The notes under the pieces are model-generated. The model made no database searches and had not been told where the DNA came from. It was given only the letters and a program-made list of their open reading frames with translations. Of a stretch of 64,000 nt of DNA, positions 40,439-49,512 are shown in pieces. The position numbers and the translations under genes were made by a program. Every line of letters begins with the position of its first letter. Position 1 is the first letter of the stretch. This stretch comes from Methylotenera mobilis JLW8 (GTDB lineage Bacteria; Pseudomonadota; Gammaproteobacteria; Burkholderiales; Methylophilaceae): positions 186,001 to 250,000 of the forward strand of contig NC_012968.1 in NCBI RefSeq assembly GCF_000023705.1, given 5' to 3'.

Positions 40439-42016
40439 TTAGAAAGCCACTTGGAGGCGTGCTAGCAATGCATTTTCACTTTGACGATCACGTATATTGG
40501 TACCTGCAGCGTTTACTGCAGTAACACCTACACCAGCACCGCCATCAAATGTGGTGTGGGAATAGTTAAGTTGCGCTTTAACATCCTGGTTTAAATACCA
40601 GTTGACACCAGCCGTCCATGATTTAGCAGATTTGGCACTAGTGGATAAATCTGCGTAAGTGTTTGCTGAGAATGATGTGCCAGCTTTGTTTTTGAAGGTA
40701 TCGCTATCCAGATTGATTTCGCTGTAGCGTGCTACTAATTCCCAAGCACCCCAACCGCCTTTATCAATATCAAAGTTATTTTTAGGTTTTACCCCGCGGA
40801 AAGAGGCATCTTCACCGGTTAACAAGTATGAGACTGCAACTTGCCATGCATCATGGCTGAGAGATTTACTGGTGCCTGGTGTAATAACGGTATTGCCGCC
40901 GCTGCCACCACCTGATGCTGAGCCACCAGTAGATAAGCTTACATCTTGCTTAACGCGTGCATACTCTGTGATTAAACCGAACGGACCGTAGTAGTAACTT
41001 GCTTGTGGCGCAATACGTGTACGTTTGCCATCGGCTACTGTTGCACTGCCGTATCTGAAGAAGGTTTGCTGGCCGTCGGTTACGTAGCTTGGTAAACCGT
41101 TTCTGGTCGCATCTGCTGCAGAGGTATCCGTGAAGTTTAGGTTACGTTCGCCATCGATATTGGTTGTAGTGCCTGCGATACCAAAGCCTAAACCTGATAG
41201 TGCATTGGTTTCGTCTTTAAATGGCGTTGCAAATAAACGGGCAGTAAACTCTTTGCTGCCATCAAACTCTGAAGTGCCGCTAGCATTGCCGCCGTCGACC
41301 ACGCCGTTATTCACACCAAACGCGTAGTTCAGTTTGTCGCCCAGCACGTCACCGTAGACGGAAACGCCCAAATCACGATTTGGCAAAATAGCGTTAGTTA
41401 CGTAGCTACGTTCAACGAATTTAATATCACCGCCACCTTGTAAGCGCTCTAAACCGACAAATGGTTTGTATTTACCAGCGCGGATTTTAAATGCAGGGTC
41501 TAAACGCGCATCTAAATAAGCATCAATCACTGTTGCGTTGCCGCCAGCAAGCTCAGGTGTAAAGCGGAAGTCGTATTTACCAAATAAGGTACCCTCAATG
41601 GTTGGACGTACGCGGCGTAGTAAGGCTGTATCATTGGCATCGTGGAAACCATTGGCATCCAAATTGCCAGCACGTGCGTTGCTGCGGTTACGTACATCGT
41701 TGGCACCATCTTGGTATGAGCGATAATCGGATTGGAATAAACCGCGCAGCTTAATTGCATTTTTACCGTCAGCTGACTCTAGGCCAAAACCATTGGCACT
41801 GGCTTTCACCACAGGGGTTTCTTTTTTAGCTGCGGCGGCAGTCTCTTCGTTGATCTCACCTTTACGTTCAATCACTTTTACTTTTTGGTTAAGCTCTTGT
41901 ACTAAAGCGCGTAGCTCTTCTAGCTCATTGCTATCATTGGCATGAGCAATGACAGGTGACGACAAGAAGCCAGCTGATAATAGTGTGGCGGCAAATTTTG
42001 AATATTGGAATTGCAT
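40439..42016 (-). CDS. Outer-membrane porin of the OprO/OprP type
   Basis: An anion-type porin of 525 residues: signal peptide (about 1-26, cleavage at AHA), a short coiled coil (SNELEELRALVQELNQKVKV) as in OprP-type trimers, and a beta-barrel ending in phenylalanine (LARLQVAF), as outer-membrane proteins do. OprP-like proteins normally take up phosphate or pyrophosphate. Because this one lies just upstream of sbp-cysTWA, a sulfate or sulfonate role is more likely here; that is inference. Confidence 0.88.
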   Translation of the reverse strand: MQFQYSKFAATLLSAGFLSSPVIAHANDSNELEELRALVQELNQKVKVIERKGEINEETAAAAKKETPVVKASANGFGLESADGKNAIKLRGLFQSDYRSYQDGANDVRNRSNARAGNLDANGFHDANDTALLRRVRPTIEGTLFGKYDFRFTPELAGGNATVIDAYLDARLDPAFKIRAGKYKPFVGLERLQGGGDIKFVERSYVTNAILPNRDLGVSVYGDVLGDKLNYAFGVNNGVVDGGNASGTSEFDGSKEFTARLFATPFKDETNALSGLGFGIAGTTTNIDGERNLNFTDTSAADATRNGLPSYVTDGQQTFFRYGSATVADGKRTRIAPQASYYYGPFGLITEYARVKQDVSLSTGGSASGGGSGGNTVITPGTSKSLSHDAWQVAVSYLLTGEDASFRGVKPKNNFDIDKGGWGAWELVARYSEINLDSDTFKNKAGTSFSANTYADLSTSAKSAKSWTAGVNWYLNQDVKAQLNYSHTTFDGGAGVGVTAVNAAGTNIRDRQSENALLARLQVAF

Positions 42017-42107
42017 ACTAAATCTCCTGAGTCAAACTTCCAGTTAACTGGTCAGCTAATCTAAATTAATGGTTTTAATTAATAGTGTTATTGCGCTGCT
42101 GGTGCAG

Positions 42108-42299
42108 TTACGAAAGTTTGCTAATGTTTCCTGAGATTGAAGCGTGCTGAACCCTTAATCTCTCGCGCTTTTCGATAAAGGTCACACGCCCTTCGTGCAC
42201 GCTGACTTCAATCGAACCAAATCCAGAGCCACCGCGGAGTTCTTCCGCTACACGTAAAATTTCTTGAGTAGCAGTTTTGGTGGTTGGGTTGTTTGGCAT
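42108..42299 (-). CDS. YezD-family small protein (DUF2292)
   Basis: A 63-residue protein resembling the YezD/DUF2292 family: EILRVAEELRGGSGFGSIEV followed by a short beta-hairpin (VHEGRVTFIEKRERLRV). The family's biochemical role is unknown, but members often lie beside sulfur-uptake genes, as here at the head of the sulfate cluster. It is probably cytoplasmic and might bind a nucleic acid or sense sulfur status; both are guesses. About 90 bases separate it from the porin gene. The upstream region (42300-42450) is very AT-rich and should hold the cluster's promoter. Confidence 0.8.
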   Translation of the reverse strand: MPNNPTTKTATQEILRVAEELRGGSGFGSIEVSVHEGRVTFIEKRERLRVQHASISGNISKLS

Positions 42300-42454
42300 C
42301 TGCGTTTAATTAGTTAATTGCTAATGAGGTACGCACTATAAATAAACTCTTTAATAATTAAAAATAATTAATTATCATAAATTTATAACCAAAAAGAATA
42401 TAAAGTGGTAATTCATGTAAAAAGCACAAAAAGCGCACTTTATTAACTGTAGTG

Positions 42455-42484
42455 TTTCCAATTCATTGAATTGATTGGTATAAT
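42455..42484 (+). promoter_or_regulatory. Promoter of the rimP-nusA-infB group
   Basis: TATAAT (42479-42484) is a consensus -10 box with TG one base before it; the -35 box TTTCCA at 18 bases is weak. Transcription would start near 42491, about 100 bases before rimP. Confidence 0.6.
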
Positions 42485-42500
42485 GCGGATGAATTTTTTG

Positions 42501-42523
42501 ATGGGCTTTGTGCCCATTTTTTG
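42501..42523 (+). terminator. Terminator-like hairpin in the rimP leader
   Basis: ATGGGC-tttgt-GCCCAT followed by six T residues, about 10 bases behind the predicted transcript start and 66 bases before the rimP ATG. It has the form of an intrinsic terminator and would act as an attenuator. Confidence 0.65.
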
Positions 42524-42588
42524 TTTCTGCAATTTGCGTATACAAATGTGCGTATGCAGGTTGTGCAGTGAAAGTAGAGGGCCGATAT

Positions 42589-43074
42589 ATGCAAGATTTG
42601 CAAACGTTAATAGAAAAGTCAGTAAGCCAGTTAGGCTATGAGCTTGTTGATTTGGAGATTTCTAATCGAGGCAAATTGTTGCGTGTGTTTATTGATAAGC
42701 AAAATCCTGCTGATAGTAAAGACAGTGTGAACATTGACGATTGCGTGCTGGTTAGCAATCAGTTGGGTAACTTGCTGGCGGTTGAGCATGAAATTGATTA
42801 CGACCGTTTGGAAGTGTCATCTCCAGGCATGGATCGCGTATTGAAAAAAGAGGCAGACTACGTGAGGTTTGTGGGCGAGCGCGTATCCATCAAGTTGCGT
42901 GTGGGTATCAAAGATGAAGGCCCTAACGCTACAGAAACAACCTTGCCACGAAAAACTTTTTTAGGTTTGATTCAAGGCGTAGAAGATGGACATTTGTTGC
43001 TGGAGTTTGAAGGGTTCACCTACAAAATGGCGCTCAGCAATATTGATAAAGCACGATTAAGCCCAGTGTTTTAA
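42589..43074 (+). CDS. rimP: Ribosome maturation factor RimP
   Basis: Assists 30S subunit maturation. The start is placed at ATG 42589 (MQDLQTLIEKSVSQLGYELV), which has GAGGG 6 bases before it and fits the family; the open frame further upstream includes the terminator hairpin and is not coding. 161 residues, with VDLEISNRGKLLRVFID, VSSPGMDRVLKKEADY and a C-terminal SH3-like part. It opens the rimP-nusA-infB string as in E. coli. Confidence 0.95.
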   Translation: MQDLQTLIEKSVSQLGYELVDLEISNRGKLLRVFIDKQNPADSKDSVNIDDCVLVSNQLGNLLAVEHEIDYDRLEVSSPGMDRVLKKEADYVRFVGERVSIKLRVGIKDEGPNATETTLPRKTFLGLIQGVEDGHLLLEFEGFTYKMALSNIDKARLSPVF

Positions 43075-43147
43075 ACGCTAGTGGGCGTGTTGGTAAGTAT
43101 TTAATAAATAAGGCAGTTAATCTGCAATATATAGTCGGAGATTGAAA

Positions 43148-44614
43148 ATGAGTCGTGAAATTTTACTGTTGGTAGATGCCTTGGCGCATGAAAAAAACGT
43201 TGATAAAAGCGTTATCTTTACCGCGCTAGAGCTTGCTTTGGCTTCGGCTACAAAGAAAAAACATCACGATGATGCCGATGTGCGTGTGGCTATCGACCGC
43301 GAAAGTGGTGAGTACCAAACATTCAGACGTTGGCAGTATGTAGATTATGACTTATTAGAAAACTCTGCGTATCAAATTGATGAGGAAGATGAGCGCTCTA
43401 AAGGCTTAACTATCGGCGACTATTACGAAGAGCCTTTAGAAAACCTCGAGTTCGGTCGTATTGGCGCACAAGCTGCCAAGCAAGTGATTTTGCAAAAAGT
43501 ACGTGAAGCTGAGCGTGAGCAAATCTTGCAAGACTTCTTAGCGCGCGACGAAAAGCTGGTGACCGGCGTAATCAAACGCATGGAAAAAGGTAATGCGATT
43601 ATTGAAGTAGGTCGTATCGAGTCTTTACTGCCACGTGAGCAAATGATTCCAAAAGAGAACTTGCGTGTGGGTGACCGTGTGCGTGCTTACTTGCTGCGTA
43701 TCGAGCGCAGCGGCCGTGGCCCGCAATTAATTTTGTCTAGAATTATCCCTGAGTTCTTGGTGCGCTTGTTCGAGTTGGAAGTGCCTGAAATTGAAGAGGG
43801 CTTGTTAGAGATTCGCTCTGCTGCTCGCGATCCTGGCTTGCGTTCAAAAATTGCAGTAAAAAGCAATGATCAGCGCCTAGACCCAGTGGGTACTTGTGTA
43901 GGTATGCGCGGTTCACGTGTACAGGCGGTGACTGGTGAGTTGGCTGGTGAGCGTGTGGATATCGTGTTGTGGAGCATGGAGCCAGCACAGTTTGTGATTA
44001 ATGCAATGTCGCCAGCTGAAGTGTCTAGCATCGTGGTTGATGAAGATGCGCATAGCATGGATGTCGTGGTGGAAGAAGAGCAGTTGGCACTAGCCATTGG
44101 TCGTAGCGGCCAAAACGTGCGTTTGGCTTCAGAGCTGACCGGCTGGACATTGAACATCTTAACTGTTGATCAGGCTGCACAGAAAAACCAAGAAGAGTAC
44201 GCTGGTGTGAGTCAATTGTTTATGGAAAAACTAGACGTTGATGAAGAAGTGGCTGAAATTCTAGTGCAAGAAGGCTTTAGCACCTTGGAAGAAATTGCTT
44301 ATGTACCATTAGCTGAAATGAACCAAATCGAAGCTTTTGATGAAGATACTGTGGAAGAGTTGCGTAAACGTGCTCGTGCTGCATTGTTGACAGAAGCCAT
44401 CGCTAAAGAAGAAAAAGTGGAAGAGGCTGCAGAAGACTTGTTGACGCTAGAAGGTATGGATGATGCAACTGCACATCAACTAGCAGCAAAAGGCATCTCA
44501 ACTATGGACGATTTGGCCGAGCTAGCAATTGATGAGTTGGTTGAGTTAACCAATATGGACGAAGAGCGCGCAAAAACACTAATCATGACAGCTCGCGCGC
44601 CTTGGTTTAAATAA
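43148..44614 (+). CDS. nusA: Transcription factor NusA
   Basis: Binds RNA polymerase and controls pausing, termination and antitermination. ATG 43148 ([18 protein letters not shown]) with GGAG 7 bases before it gives 488 residues. The order is normal: N-terminal polymerase-binding domain (1-125), S1 domain (about 130-200), two KH domains (about 200-345; [14 protein letters not shown] and [14 protein letters not shown]), and two acidic helix-hairpin-helix repeats at the C-terminus (about 360-488). Confidence 0.97.
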   Translation: MSREILLLVDALAHEKNVDKSVIFTALELALASATKKKHHDDADVRVAIDRESGEYQTFRRWQYVDYDLLENSAYQIDEEDERSKGLTIGDYYEEPLENLEFGRIGAQAAKQVILQKVREAEREQILQDFLARDEKLVTGVIKRMEKGNAIIEVGRIESLLPREQMIPKENLRVGDRVRAYLLRIERSGRGPQLILSRIIPEFLVRLFELEVPEIEEGLLEIRSAARDPGLRSKIAVKSNDQRLDPVGTCVGMRGSRVQAVTGELAGERVDIVLWSMEPAQFVINAMSPAEVSSIVVDEDAHSMDVVVEEEQLALAIGRSGQNVRLASELTGWTLNILTVDQAAQKNQEEYAGVSQLFMEKLDVDEEVAEILVQEGFSTLEEIAYVPLAEMNQIEAFDEDTVEELRKRARAALLTEAIAKEEKVEEAAEDLLTLEGMDDATAHQLAAKGISTMDDLAELAIDELVELTNMDEERAKTLIMTARAPWFK

Positions 44615-44737
44615 TAATATTCAAATGTAGCGCTTTATGGTTATCGGCCAACTCAGGTTAGTCGAACTAAAGCGTAGTAATAATGAGTGGTAACGCTAGG
44701 CAATCAAGCTTAGGAAGAAGAATACTGGAGCAACAAA

Positions 44738-47476
44738 ATGGCACAAACAACCGTAGAACAATTTGCCGGCGAATTAAAGCTGCCAACGGCATTGTTATTA
44801 GAACAGCTTAAAAGTGCTGGCGTGCATAAAACAAGCGCAGAAGATGAGTTGAGTGAACATGATAAAGCAGCATTGCTGGATCATTTGCGTAAAGAGCACG
44901 GCACGATTGCTCCTAAAAACAAAATTACCCTCACACGTAAATCAAGCACGGAAATTAAAAAAACCGATAACAGCGGTAAAGCGCGCACCATTCAGGTAGA
45001 AGTGCGTAAAAAACGCGTGATTGAGCAACGCGAAGACGCGGGCCTGCCTGAAGAAGAGATGTTAGAAGAAGTGGCGGTTGAGGCGTTGGCTGAAGCTGAA
45101 GAGGCGCCGGTTGAATTGGCTGCGCCAGTTGTTGAAGCGCCAGTAGAGGTGGTGGCCGAGCCTGAATCTGTGGTGGTTGAAGCACCTGTAGCCCCAGTGG
45201 TGGAGCCAGAGCCAGAAGTTGTTGCTCCTGTGGAGGCTGAAACACCAGCTGCACCTGAACCAGAAAAAGTGGTGGTTAGACAGCAAACGATTAGCCGCAA
45301 AGACTTGCTTGGCGCTGAAGAAATCGCGTTACGTGAGCAAGAGGCTAAACGCCATGCTACCTTGCTTGCATTGCAAGCTGAAGATAAGCGCAAAAAAGAA
45401 GAGTTGGCGCAACGCCGTCTAGACGAGGAAGCGAGAAAGCTGGCAGAAGCTGAAGCAGCGAAAGCGAAGGCTGCTAAACTTTCAGAAGGTACCTTGCACA
45501 AGCCTGCGGTAAAAGAAGGTGCTGAAAAGCCAGCTGTGAAAGATGCGAAAAAAGGTAAAGGCAACAATAAAGAGTGGACCGATGCCGAGAACAAAAAACG
45601 TGGATTAAAAACACGTGGTGATGTGGCGGGCGGTAAAGCTGGCTGGCGTGCGCCGAAAGGCAAAGGCGGCAAGCATCATGATGATGAGCAGCAACACGCA
45701 TTTACTGCGCCAACTGAGCCGTTGGTGTACGAGGTGTTGGTGCCTGAAACCATTACTGTGGCTGATCTTGCACACAAAATGTCGGTTAAGTCTGGTGAAG
45801 TGATTAAAACCCTGATGGGCATGGGTATGATGGTAACTATCAACCAAGTGCTAGACCAAGAAACTGCAATTATTATCGTGGAAGAAATGGGCCATAAAGC
45901 TCAGGCGGCAGCACCAAATGATCCGGATGCGTTTATCGAGGAAACCGACCATGCTGAAGCAGTGATGGAAACGCGCCCACCAGTGGTTACTGTAATGGGT
46001 CACGTTGACCATGGTAAAACTTCATTGCTGGACTATATCCGTCGCAGCCGTGTGGCGACTGGCGAGGCCGGCGGCATTACCCAGCACATCGGTGCTTACC
46101 ACGTAGAAACCCCTAGCGGTATGGTGACGTTCCTGGATACCCCAGGCCATGAAGCGTTTACTGCGATGCGTGCTCGTGGTGCAAAGGCAACCGATATCGT
46201 GATTCTAGTTGTGTCAGCAGATGATGGCGTGATGCCGCAAACTATTGAGGCGATTCACCATGCGAAGGCAGCGGGTGTGCCGCTCGTGGTGGCAATCAAC
46301 AAGATTGATAAGCCGGATGCAGACCCAGAGCGCGTAAAAATGGAGTTGGTAAGTCAGGAAGTGGTGCCTGAGGACTTTGGTGGCGACACCATGTTCCGTG
46401 CAGTATCCGCCAAAACCGGTCAAGGCATTGATGACTTGCTGGAAGCTGTGTTGTTGCAAGCTGAAGTGTTGGAATTGCAAGCACCAAAAAATACACCGGC
46501 AAAAGGCTTGGTGATTGAAGGTCGTCTAGATAAGGGTCGCGGTTCTGTGGCAACTATTCTAGTACAGTCTGGTACCTTGAAACGTGGTGATATGATTTTA
46601 GCAGGCACTACTTTTGGTAAAGTGCGTGCGATGCTGGATGAAACCGGTAAGGATGTTCAAGAAGCAGGCCCATCTATGCCAGTAGAAATTCTAGGGTTGT
46701 CTGATGTGCCAAGCGCGGGTGAAGAAGTCATTGTATTGAATGACGAACGCAAAGCGCGCGAAATTGCATTGTTCCGTCAAGGTAAATACCGTGATGTGAA
46801 ACTTGCTAAACAGCAAGCGGCAAAACTGGAAAACATGTTCGAGCAAATGGAGTCCGGTGAAGTGCAAACCTTGGGCTTGATTATCAAGTCTGATGTACAG
46901 GGTTCGTATGAAGCGTTGGCGACTAGCTTGCAAAAACTATCTACCAGTGAAGTGAAGGTCAATATCATTCACACTGGCGTGGGTGCGATCAGCGAGTCTG
47001 ATGTGAACTTGGCAGCAGCGTCTAAAGCCGTGTTGATCGGTTTCAGTGTGCGTGCAGACTCTGGCGCACGTAAGTTGATTGATACCTTGGGCGTGGATGT
47101 ACGTTACTACAATATTATTTACGAAGCAGTAGACGAAATCAAAGCGGCGCTAGGTGGCATGTTGGCACCAGAGCAAAAAGAGAGCATGATTGGTACTGTA
47201 GAAGTGCGTGAAGTGTTCCGTATTTCTAAGATTGGTGCGATTGCCGGTTGTTATGTACAAGACGGTATGATTAAACGTAACTCTAAAGTACGTATCTTGC
47301 GTAACAACGTGATTGTGCATACTGGTGAGCTGGATTCACTCAAACGCTTTAAAGATGATGTTAAAGAAGTTAAAAACAATTTCGAGTGCGGTCTGTCATT
47401 GAAGGGTTACAACGATATCGAAGTCGGAGATATCTTGGAAGTGTATGAAATGATTGAGGTGGCCCGTACGCTATAA
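44738..47476 (+). CDS. infB: Translation initiation factor IF-2
   Basis: GTPase that places fMet-tRNA on the 30S subunit. 912 residues: N-terminal IF2 domain, a long low-complexity linker rich in Ala, Glu, Pro and Val (about 110-300) and a Lys/Ala-rich part, a second N-terminal-type domain (about 330-400), the G domain with [12 protein letters not shown] near residue 422, DTPGHEAF and [11 protein letters not shown], then domains II-IV. The long antisense open frames over the linker result from its composition. A large inverted repeat begins at its stop codon. Confidence 0.97.
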   Translation: MAQTTVEQFAGELKLPTALLLEQLKSAGVHKTSAEDELSEHDKAALLDHLRKEHGTIAPKNKITLTRKSSTEIKKTDNSGKARTIQVEVRKKRVIEQREDAGLPEEEMLEEVAVEALAEAEEAPVELAAPVVEAPVEVVAEPESVVVEAPVAPVVEPEPEVVAPVEAETPAAPEPEKVVVRQQTISRKDLLGAEEIALREQEAKRHATLLALQAEDKRKKEELAQRRLDEEARKLAEAEAAKAKAAKLSEGTLHKPAVKEGAEKPAVKDAKKGKGNNKEWTDAENKKRGLKTRGDVAGGKAGWRAPKGKGGKHHDDEQQHAFTAPTEPLVYEVLVPETITVADLAHKMSVKSGEVIKTLMGMGMMVTINQVLDQETAIIIVEEMGHKAQAAAPNDPDAFIEETDHAEAVMETRPPVVTVMGHVDHGKTSLLDYIRRSRVATGEAGGITQHIGAYHVETPSGMVTFLDTPGHEAFTAMRARGAKATDIVILVVSADDGVMPQTIEAIHHAKAAGVPLVVAINKIDKPDADPERVKMELVSQEVVPEDFGGDTMFRAVSAKTGQGIDDLLEAVLLQAEVLELQAPKNTPAKGLVIEGRLDKGRGSVATILVQSGTLKRGDMILAGTTFGKVRAMLDETGKDVQEAGPSMPVEILGLSDVPSAGEEVIVLNDERKAREIALFRQGKYRDVKLAKQQAAKLENMFEQMESGEVQTLGLIIKSDVQGSYEALATSLQKLSTSEVKVNIIHTGVGAISESDVNLAAASKAVLIGFSVRADSGARKLIDTLGVDVRYYNIIYEAVDEIKAALGGMLAPEQKESMIGTVEVREVFRISKIGAIAGCYVQDGMIKRNSKVRILRNNVIVHTGELDSLKRFKDDVKEVKNNFECGLSLKGYNDIEVGDILEVYEMIEVARTL

Positions 47477-47591
47477 ATGAAATCTTTGTCGTCATGCGTT
47501 GTTGCAAATCAAAAACTGTCGCTTACATATTCATATATGCTGCGCTCCATTTTTTGATTTGCGCCTAGCCTGACTTAAAACATTTCATTTA
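47474..47591. repeat. Long interrupted inverted repeat between infB and rbfA
   Basis: Nested complementary arms span the gap: TAAATGAAAT (47474-47483) with ATTTCATTTA (47582-47591); GTCA (47491-47494) with TGAC (47571-47574); GCAAATCAAAAA (47504-47515) with TTTTTGATTTGC (47551-47562); and a central CATAT/ATATG. The outer arm begins in the infB stop codon and ends 14 bases before the rbfA ATG. It could be a REP/MITE-like element or a strong mRNA structure. No second copy is seen in this window. Confidence 0.7.
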
Positions 47592-47605
47592 TTGAGGATT
47601 TTCAA

Positions 47606-47962
47606 ATGGCAAAAGATTTTTCACGTAGCCACCGAGTGGCTGAACAAATGCAGCGCGAAATTGCGGATTTGCTGATGTTCGAAATTAAAGACCCGCGTGT
47701 TGGCATGATTACCGTTACTGCAGTTGAGGTGACAGGTGACATGGCGCACGCTAAGATTTTCTACAGTGCAGCTAAGCAAAGCGATAGTACACAGCAGGGC
47801 TTGGAAAAGTCTGCCGGCTTTTTGCGTACGCAGTTGGCAAAGCGCATGTTGCTGCGCACGGTGCCGCAATTACACTTTGTGTATGATGCCTCAATCGATA
47901 ACGGCATGATGATGTCTAAATTGATTGATGAAGCGATTGCTTCAGATAAAACCAAGTCTTAA
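47606..47962 (+). CDS. rbfA: 30S ribosome-binding factor RbfA
   Basis: Binds the 30S subunit during 16S maturation, notably in the cold. 118 residues with RSHRVAEQMQREIADLL, IKDPRVGMITVTAVEVTGDM and the KH-type fold's VPQLHFVYD. TTGAGGATTTTCAAATGG gives a good ribosome site. Follows infB after the long inverted repeat and precedes truB. Confidence 0.96.
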   Translation: MAKDFSRSHRVAEQMQREIADLLMFEIKDPRVGMITVTAVEVTGDMAHAKIFYSAAKQSDSTQQGLEKSAGFLRTQLAKRMLLRTVPQLHFVYDASIDNGMMMSKLIDEAIASDKTKS

Positions 47963-48019
47963 CTAATAATCTAAGCCTTAACCCAAATTAAGTCTTAATG
48001 CCTCAGAGTTAACCTCCCT

Positions 48020-48928
48020 TTGCAATTCAAACGAGTCAAAAAAAATATCAACGGCATTTTGTTATTAGATAAGCCTTTGGGCTTTTCTTCTAACCAAGCT
48101 TTACAGCGGGTAAAGTGGCTATTGCAGGCCGCGAAAGCTGGACACACCGGCACGCTTGACCCTCTGGCCACTGGTTTGTTGCCGCTGTGTTTTGGTGAAG
48201 CTACCAAGTTTGCACACTATCTCACCGATGCTGACAAAACTTATCATGCCACGATTAAATTAGGTATTACCACCACCACTGGCGATGCGGAAGGTGAAGT
48301 GCTACAGCAAATGCCCGTACAAGTGAGCGCCGCGCAGTTTAGGCAGGCATGCTTGCGATTTATCGGCACCATTCAGCAGGTGCCACCTATGTATTCTGCC
48401 TTAAAGCACGAGGGCAAGGCCCTGTACGAATATGCGCGTGAAGGCATAGAGATTGAGCGCAAAGTGCGTACCGTTAATATCCACAACATTGAGGTGCTGA
48501 GCTTTGCTGGCGATGTGGCGGAAATTACAGTTACTTGCAGTAAGGGCACTTATATTCGTACGCTGGCAGAGGATATTGGTGCCAGCTTGGGCTGCGGAGC
48601 GCATTTGATTGGTTTACGCAGAACCTATACCGCTGGTTACGATATTGCCCAAGCCGTCACTTTGGCGCAATTTGAAGCGATGACAGCAGAAGAGCGCTTG
48701 GCAATTTTAGCTGCGCCAGATAGCGCCGTGGATGATTTACCGGCTATCGTGCTGGATGCAGATAGTGCTTTTTATTTAATGCAGGGGCAAGCGGTGTGGC
48801 AAAGTGGCAAAGTGCCGGCCGGGTTGCTGCGTCTGTATGATGAGCGACAGGTGTTTCTGGGCTTGGGTGAGCAGCAAAGTGATGGCAAGATTGCACCTAA
48901 GCGCTTGATGCAGCAAGTAAATAATTAA
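48020..48928 (+). CDS. truB: tRNA pseudouridine-55 synthase
   Basis: Makes pseudouridine 55 in tRNA. 302 residues with GILLLDKPLGFSSNQALQRV, the catalytic Asp47 in AGHTGTLDPLATG, and GTYIRTLAEDIG. The frame is closed by TAA at 47996, and the only start before the conserved core is TTG at 48020, which has no clear ribosome site (AACCTCCCT precedes it). Expression may rely on coupling to rbfA 57 bases upstream. Confidence 0.93.
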   Translation: MQFKRVKKNINGILLLDKPLGFSSNQALQRVKWLLQAAKAGHTGTLDPLATGLLPLCFGEATKFAHYLTDADKTYHATIKLGITTTTGDAEGEVLQQMPVQVSAAQFRQACLRFIGTIQQVPPMYSALKHEGKALYEYAREGIEIERKVRTVNIHNIEVLSFAGDVAEITVTCSKGTYIRTLAEDIGASLGCGAHLIGLRRTYTAGYDIAQAVTLAQFEAMTAEERLAILAAPDSAVDDLPAIVLDADSAFYLMQGQAVWQSGKVPAGLLRLYDERQVFLGLGEQQSDGKIAPKRLMQQVNN

Positions 48929-48961
48929 GCTAAGTCTTGAATAATTAAGTGTTGAAATAAC

Positions 48962-48990
48962 TTGTTAAGCGCTTAACTTGTCACTATAAT
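48962..48990 (+). promoter_or_regulatory. Promoter of rpsO
   Basis: TTGTTA (48962-48967) and TATAAT (48985-48990) with a 17-base spacer. The palindrome TTAAGCGCTTAA (48965-48976) overlaps the -35 box and spacer. Confidence 0.7.
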
Positions 48991-49103
48991 GTGCGGTTCA
49001 TGTAAATGAATGCAATTGTGGGTTGGCATCTACGCTATATATTATGGTGTGATACTAGGCTACTTTTGTATTGACGCAAAACCTCTAAATTTAGGAAAAA
49101 GTT

Positions 49104-49373
49104 ATGGCAGTTACAGCACAAGACACCGCGAAAATCGTTGCAGAATATCAACGCGCACCAAATGATACAGCTAGCCCAGAAGTGCAAGTTGCACTTTTAA
49201 CTAACCGTATCTCTTATCTAACAGAGCACTTCAAGTCTAACAAAAAAGATAACCACTCACGTCGTGGTTTGTTAGCATTAGTTAGCCAACGTCGTAGCTT
49301 GTTAGACTATCTAAAACGTAAAGACGCTAGCCGTTATCAAACTTTGATTCAACGTTTAGGTCTGCGTAAGTAA
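49104..49373 (+). CDS. rpsO: 30S ribosomal protein S15
   Basis: Primary 16S-binding protein of the small subunit. 89 residues with [20 protein letters not shown] and [20 protein letters not shown], all typical. Its own promoter lies at 48962 and a terminator precedes pnp, as in the classical rpsO-pnp arrangement. Confidence 0.99.
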   Translation: MAVTAQDTAKIVAEYQRAPNDTASPEVQVALLTNRISYLTEHFKSNKKDNHSRRGLLALVSQRRSLLDYLKRKDASRYQTLIQRLGLRK

Positions 49374-49421
49374 CAGTTATACAAGTGATTGGCTTTTTGG
49401 CTTCACTTATATAATTGCTGT

Positions 49422-49457
49422 AAAAAGCCGATTGCATCGATGTGCGTCGGCTTTTTT
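49422..49457 (+). terminator. Terminator between rpsO and pnp
   Basis: AAAAAGCCGA and TCGGCTTTTT form a 10-bp stem with a 15-base loop, ending in T residues. A smaller hairpin (AAGTGA/TCACTT, 49383-49408) lies before it. In E. coli the same gap carries an RNase III site for pnp control. Confidence 0.8.
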
Positions 49458-49512
49458 TATTGTTAGATTGTTATTGGGTAGTGAATAACAGTCTGTTGAA
49501 AAAGGAAAATAA

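Noticed and set aside
42508-42588. Upstream extension of rimP
   Set aside because: It covers the terminator-like hairpin and its T-run, has no ribosome site, and the family starts at the later ATG.
44955-45847. Several antisense frames up to 226 codons opposite infB
   Set aside because: They are produced by the biased codon use of the Ala/Glu/Pro/Lys-rich IF-2 linker and have no ribosome sites or family resemblance.
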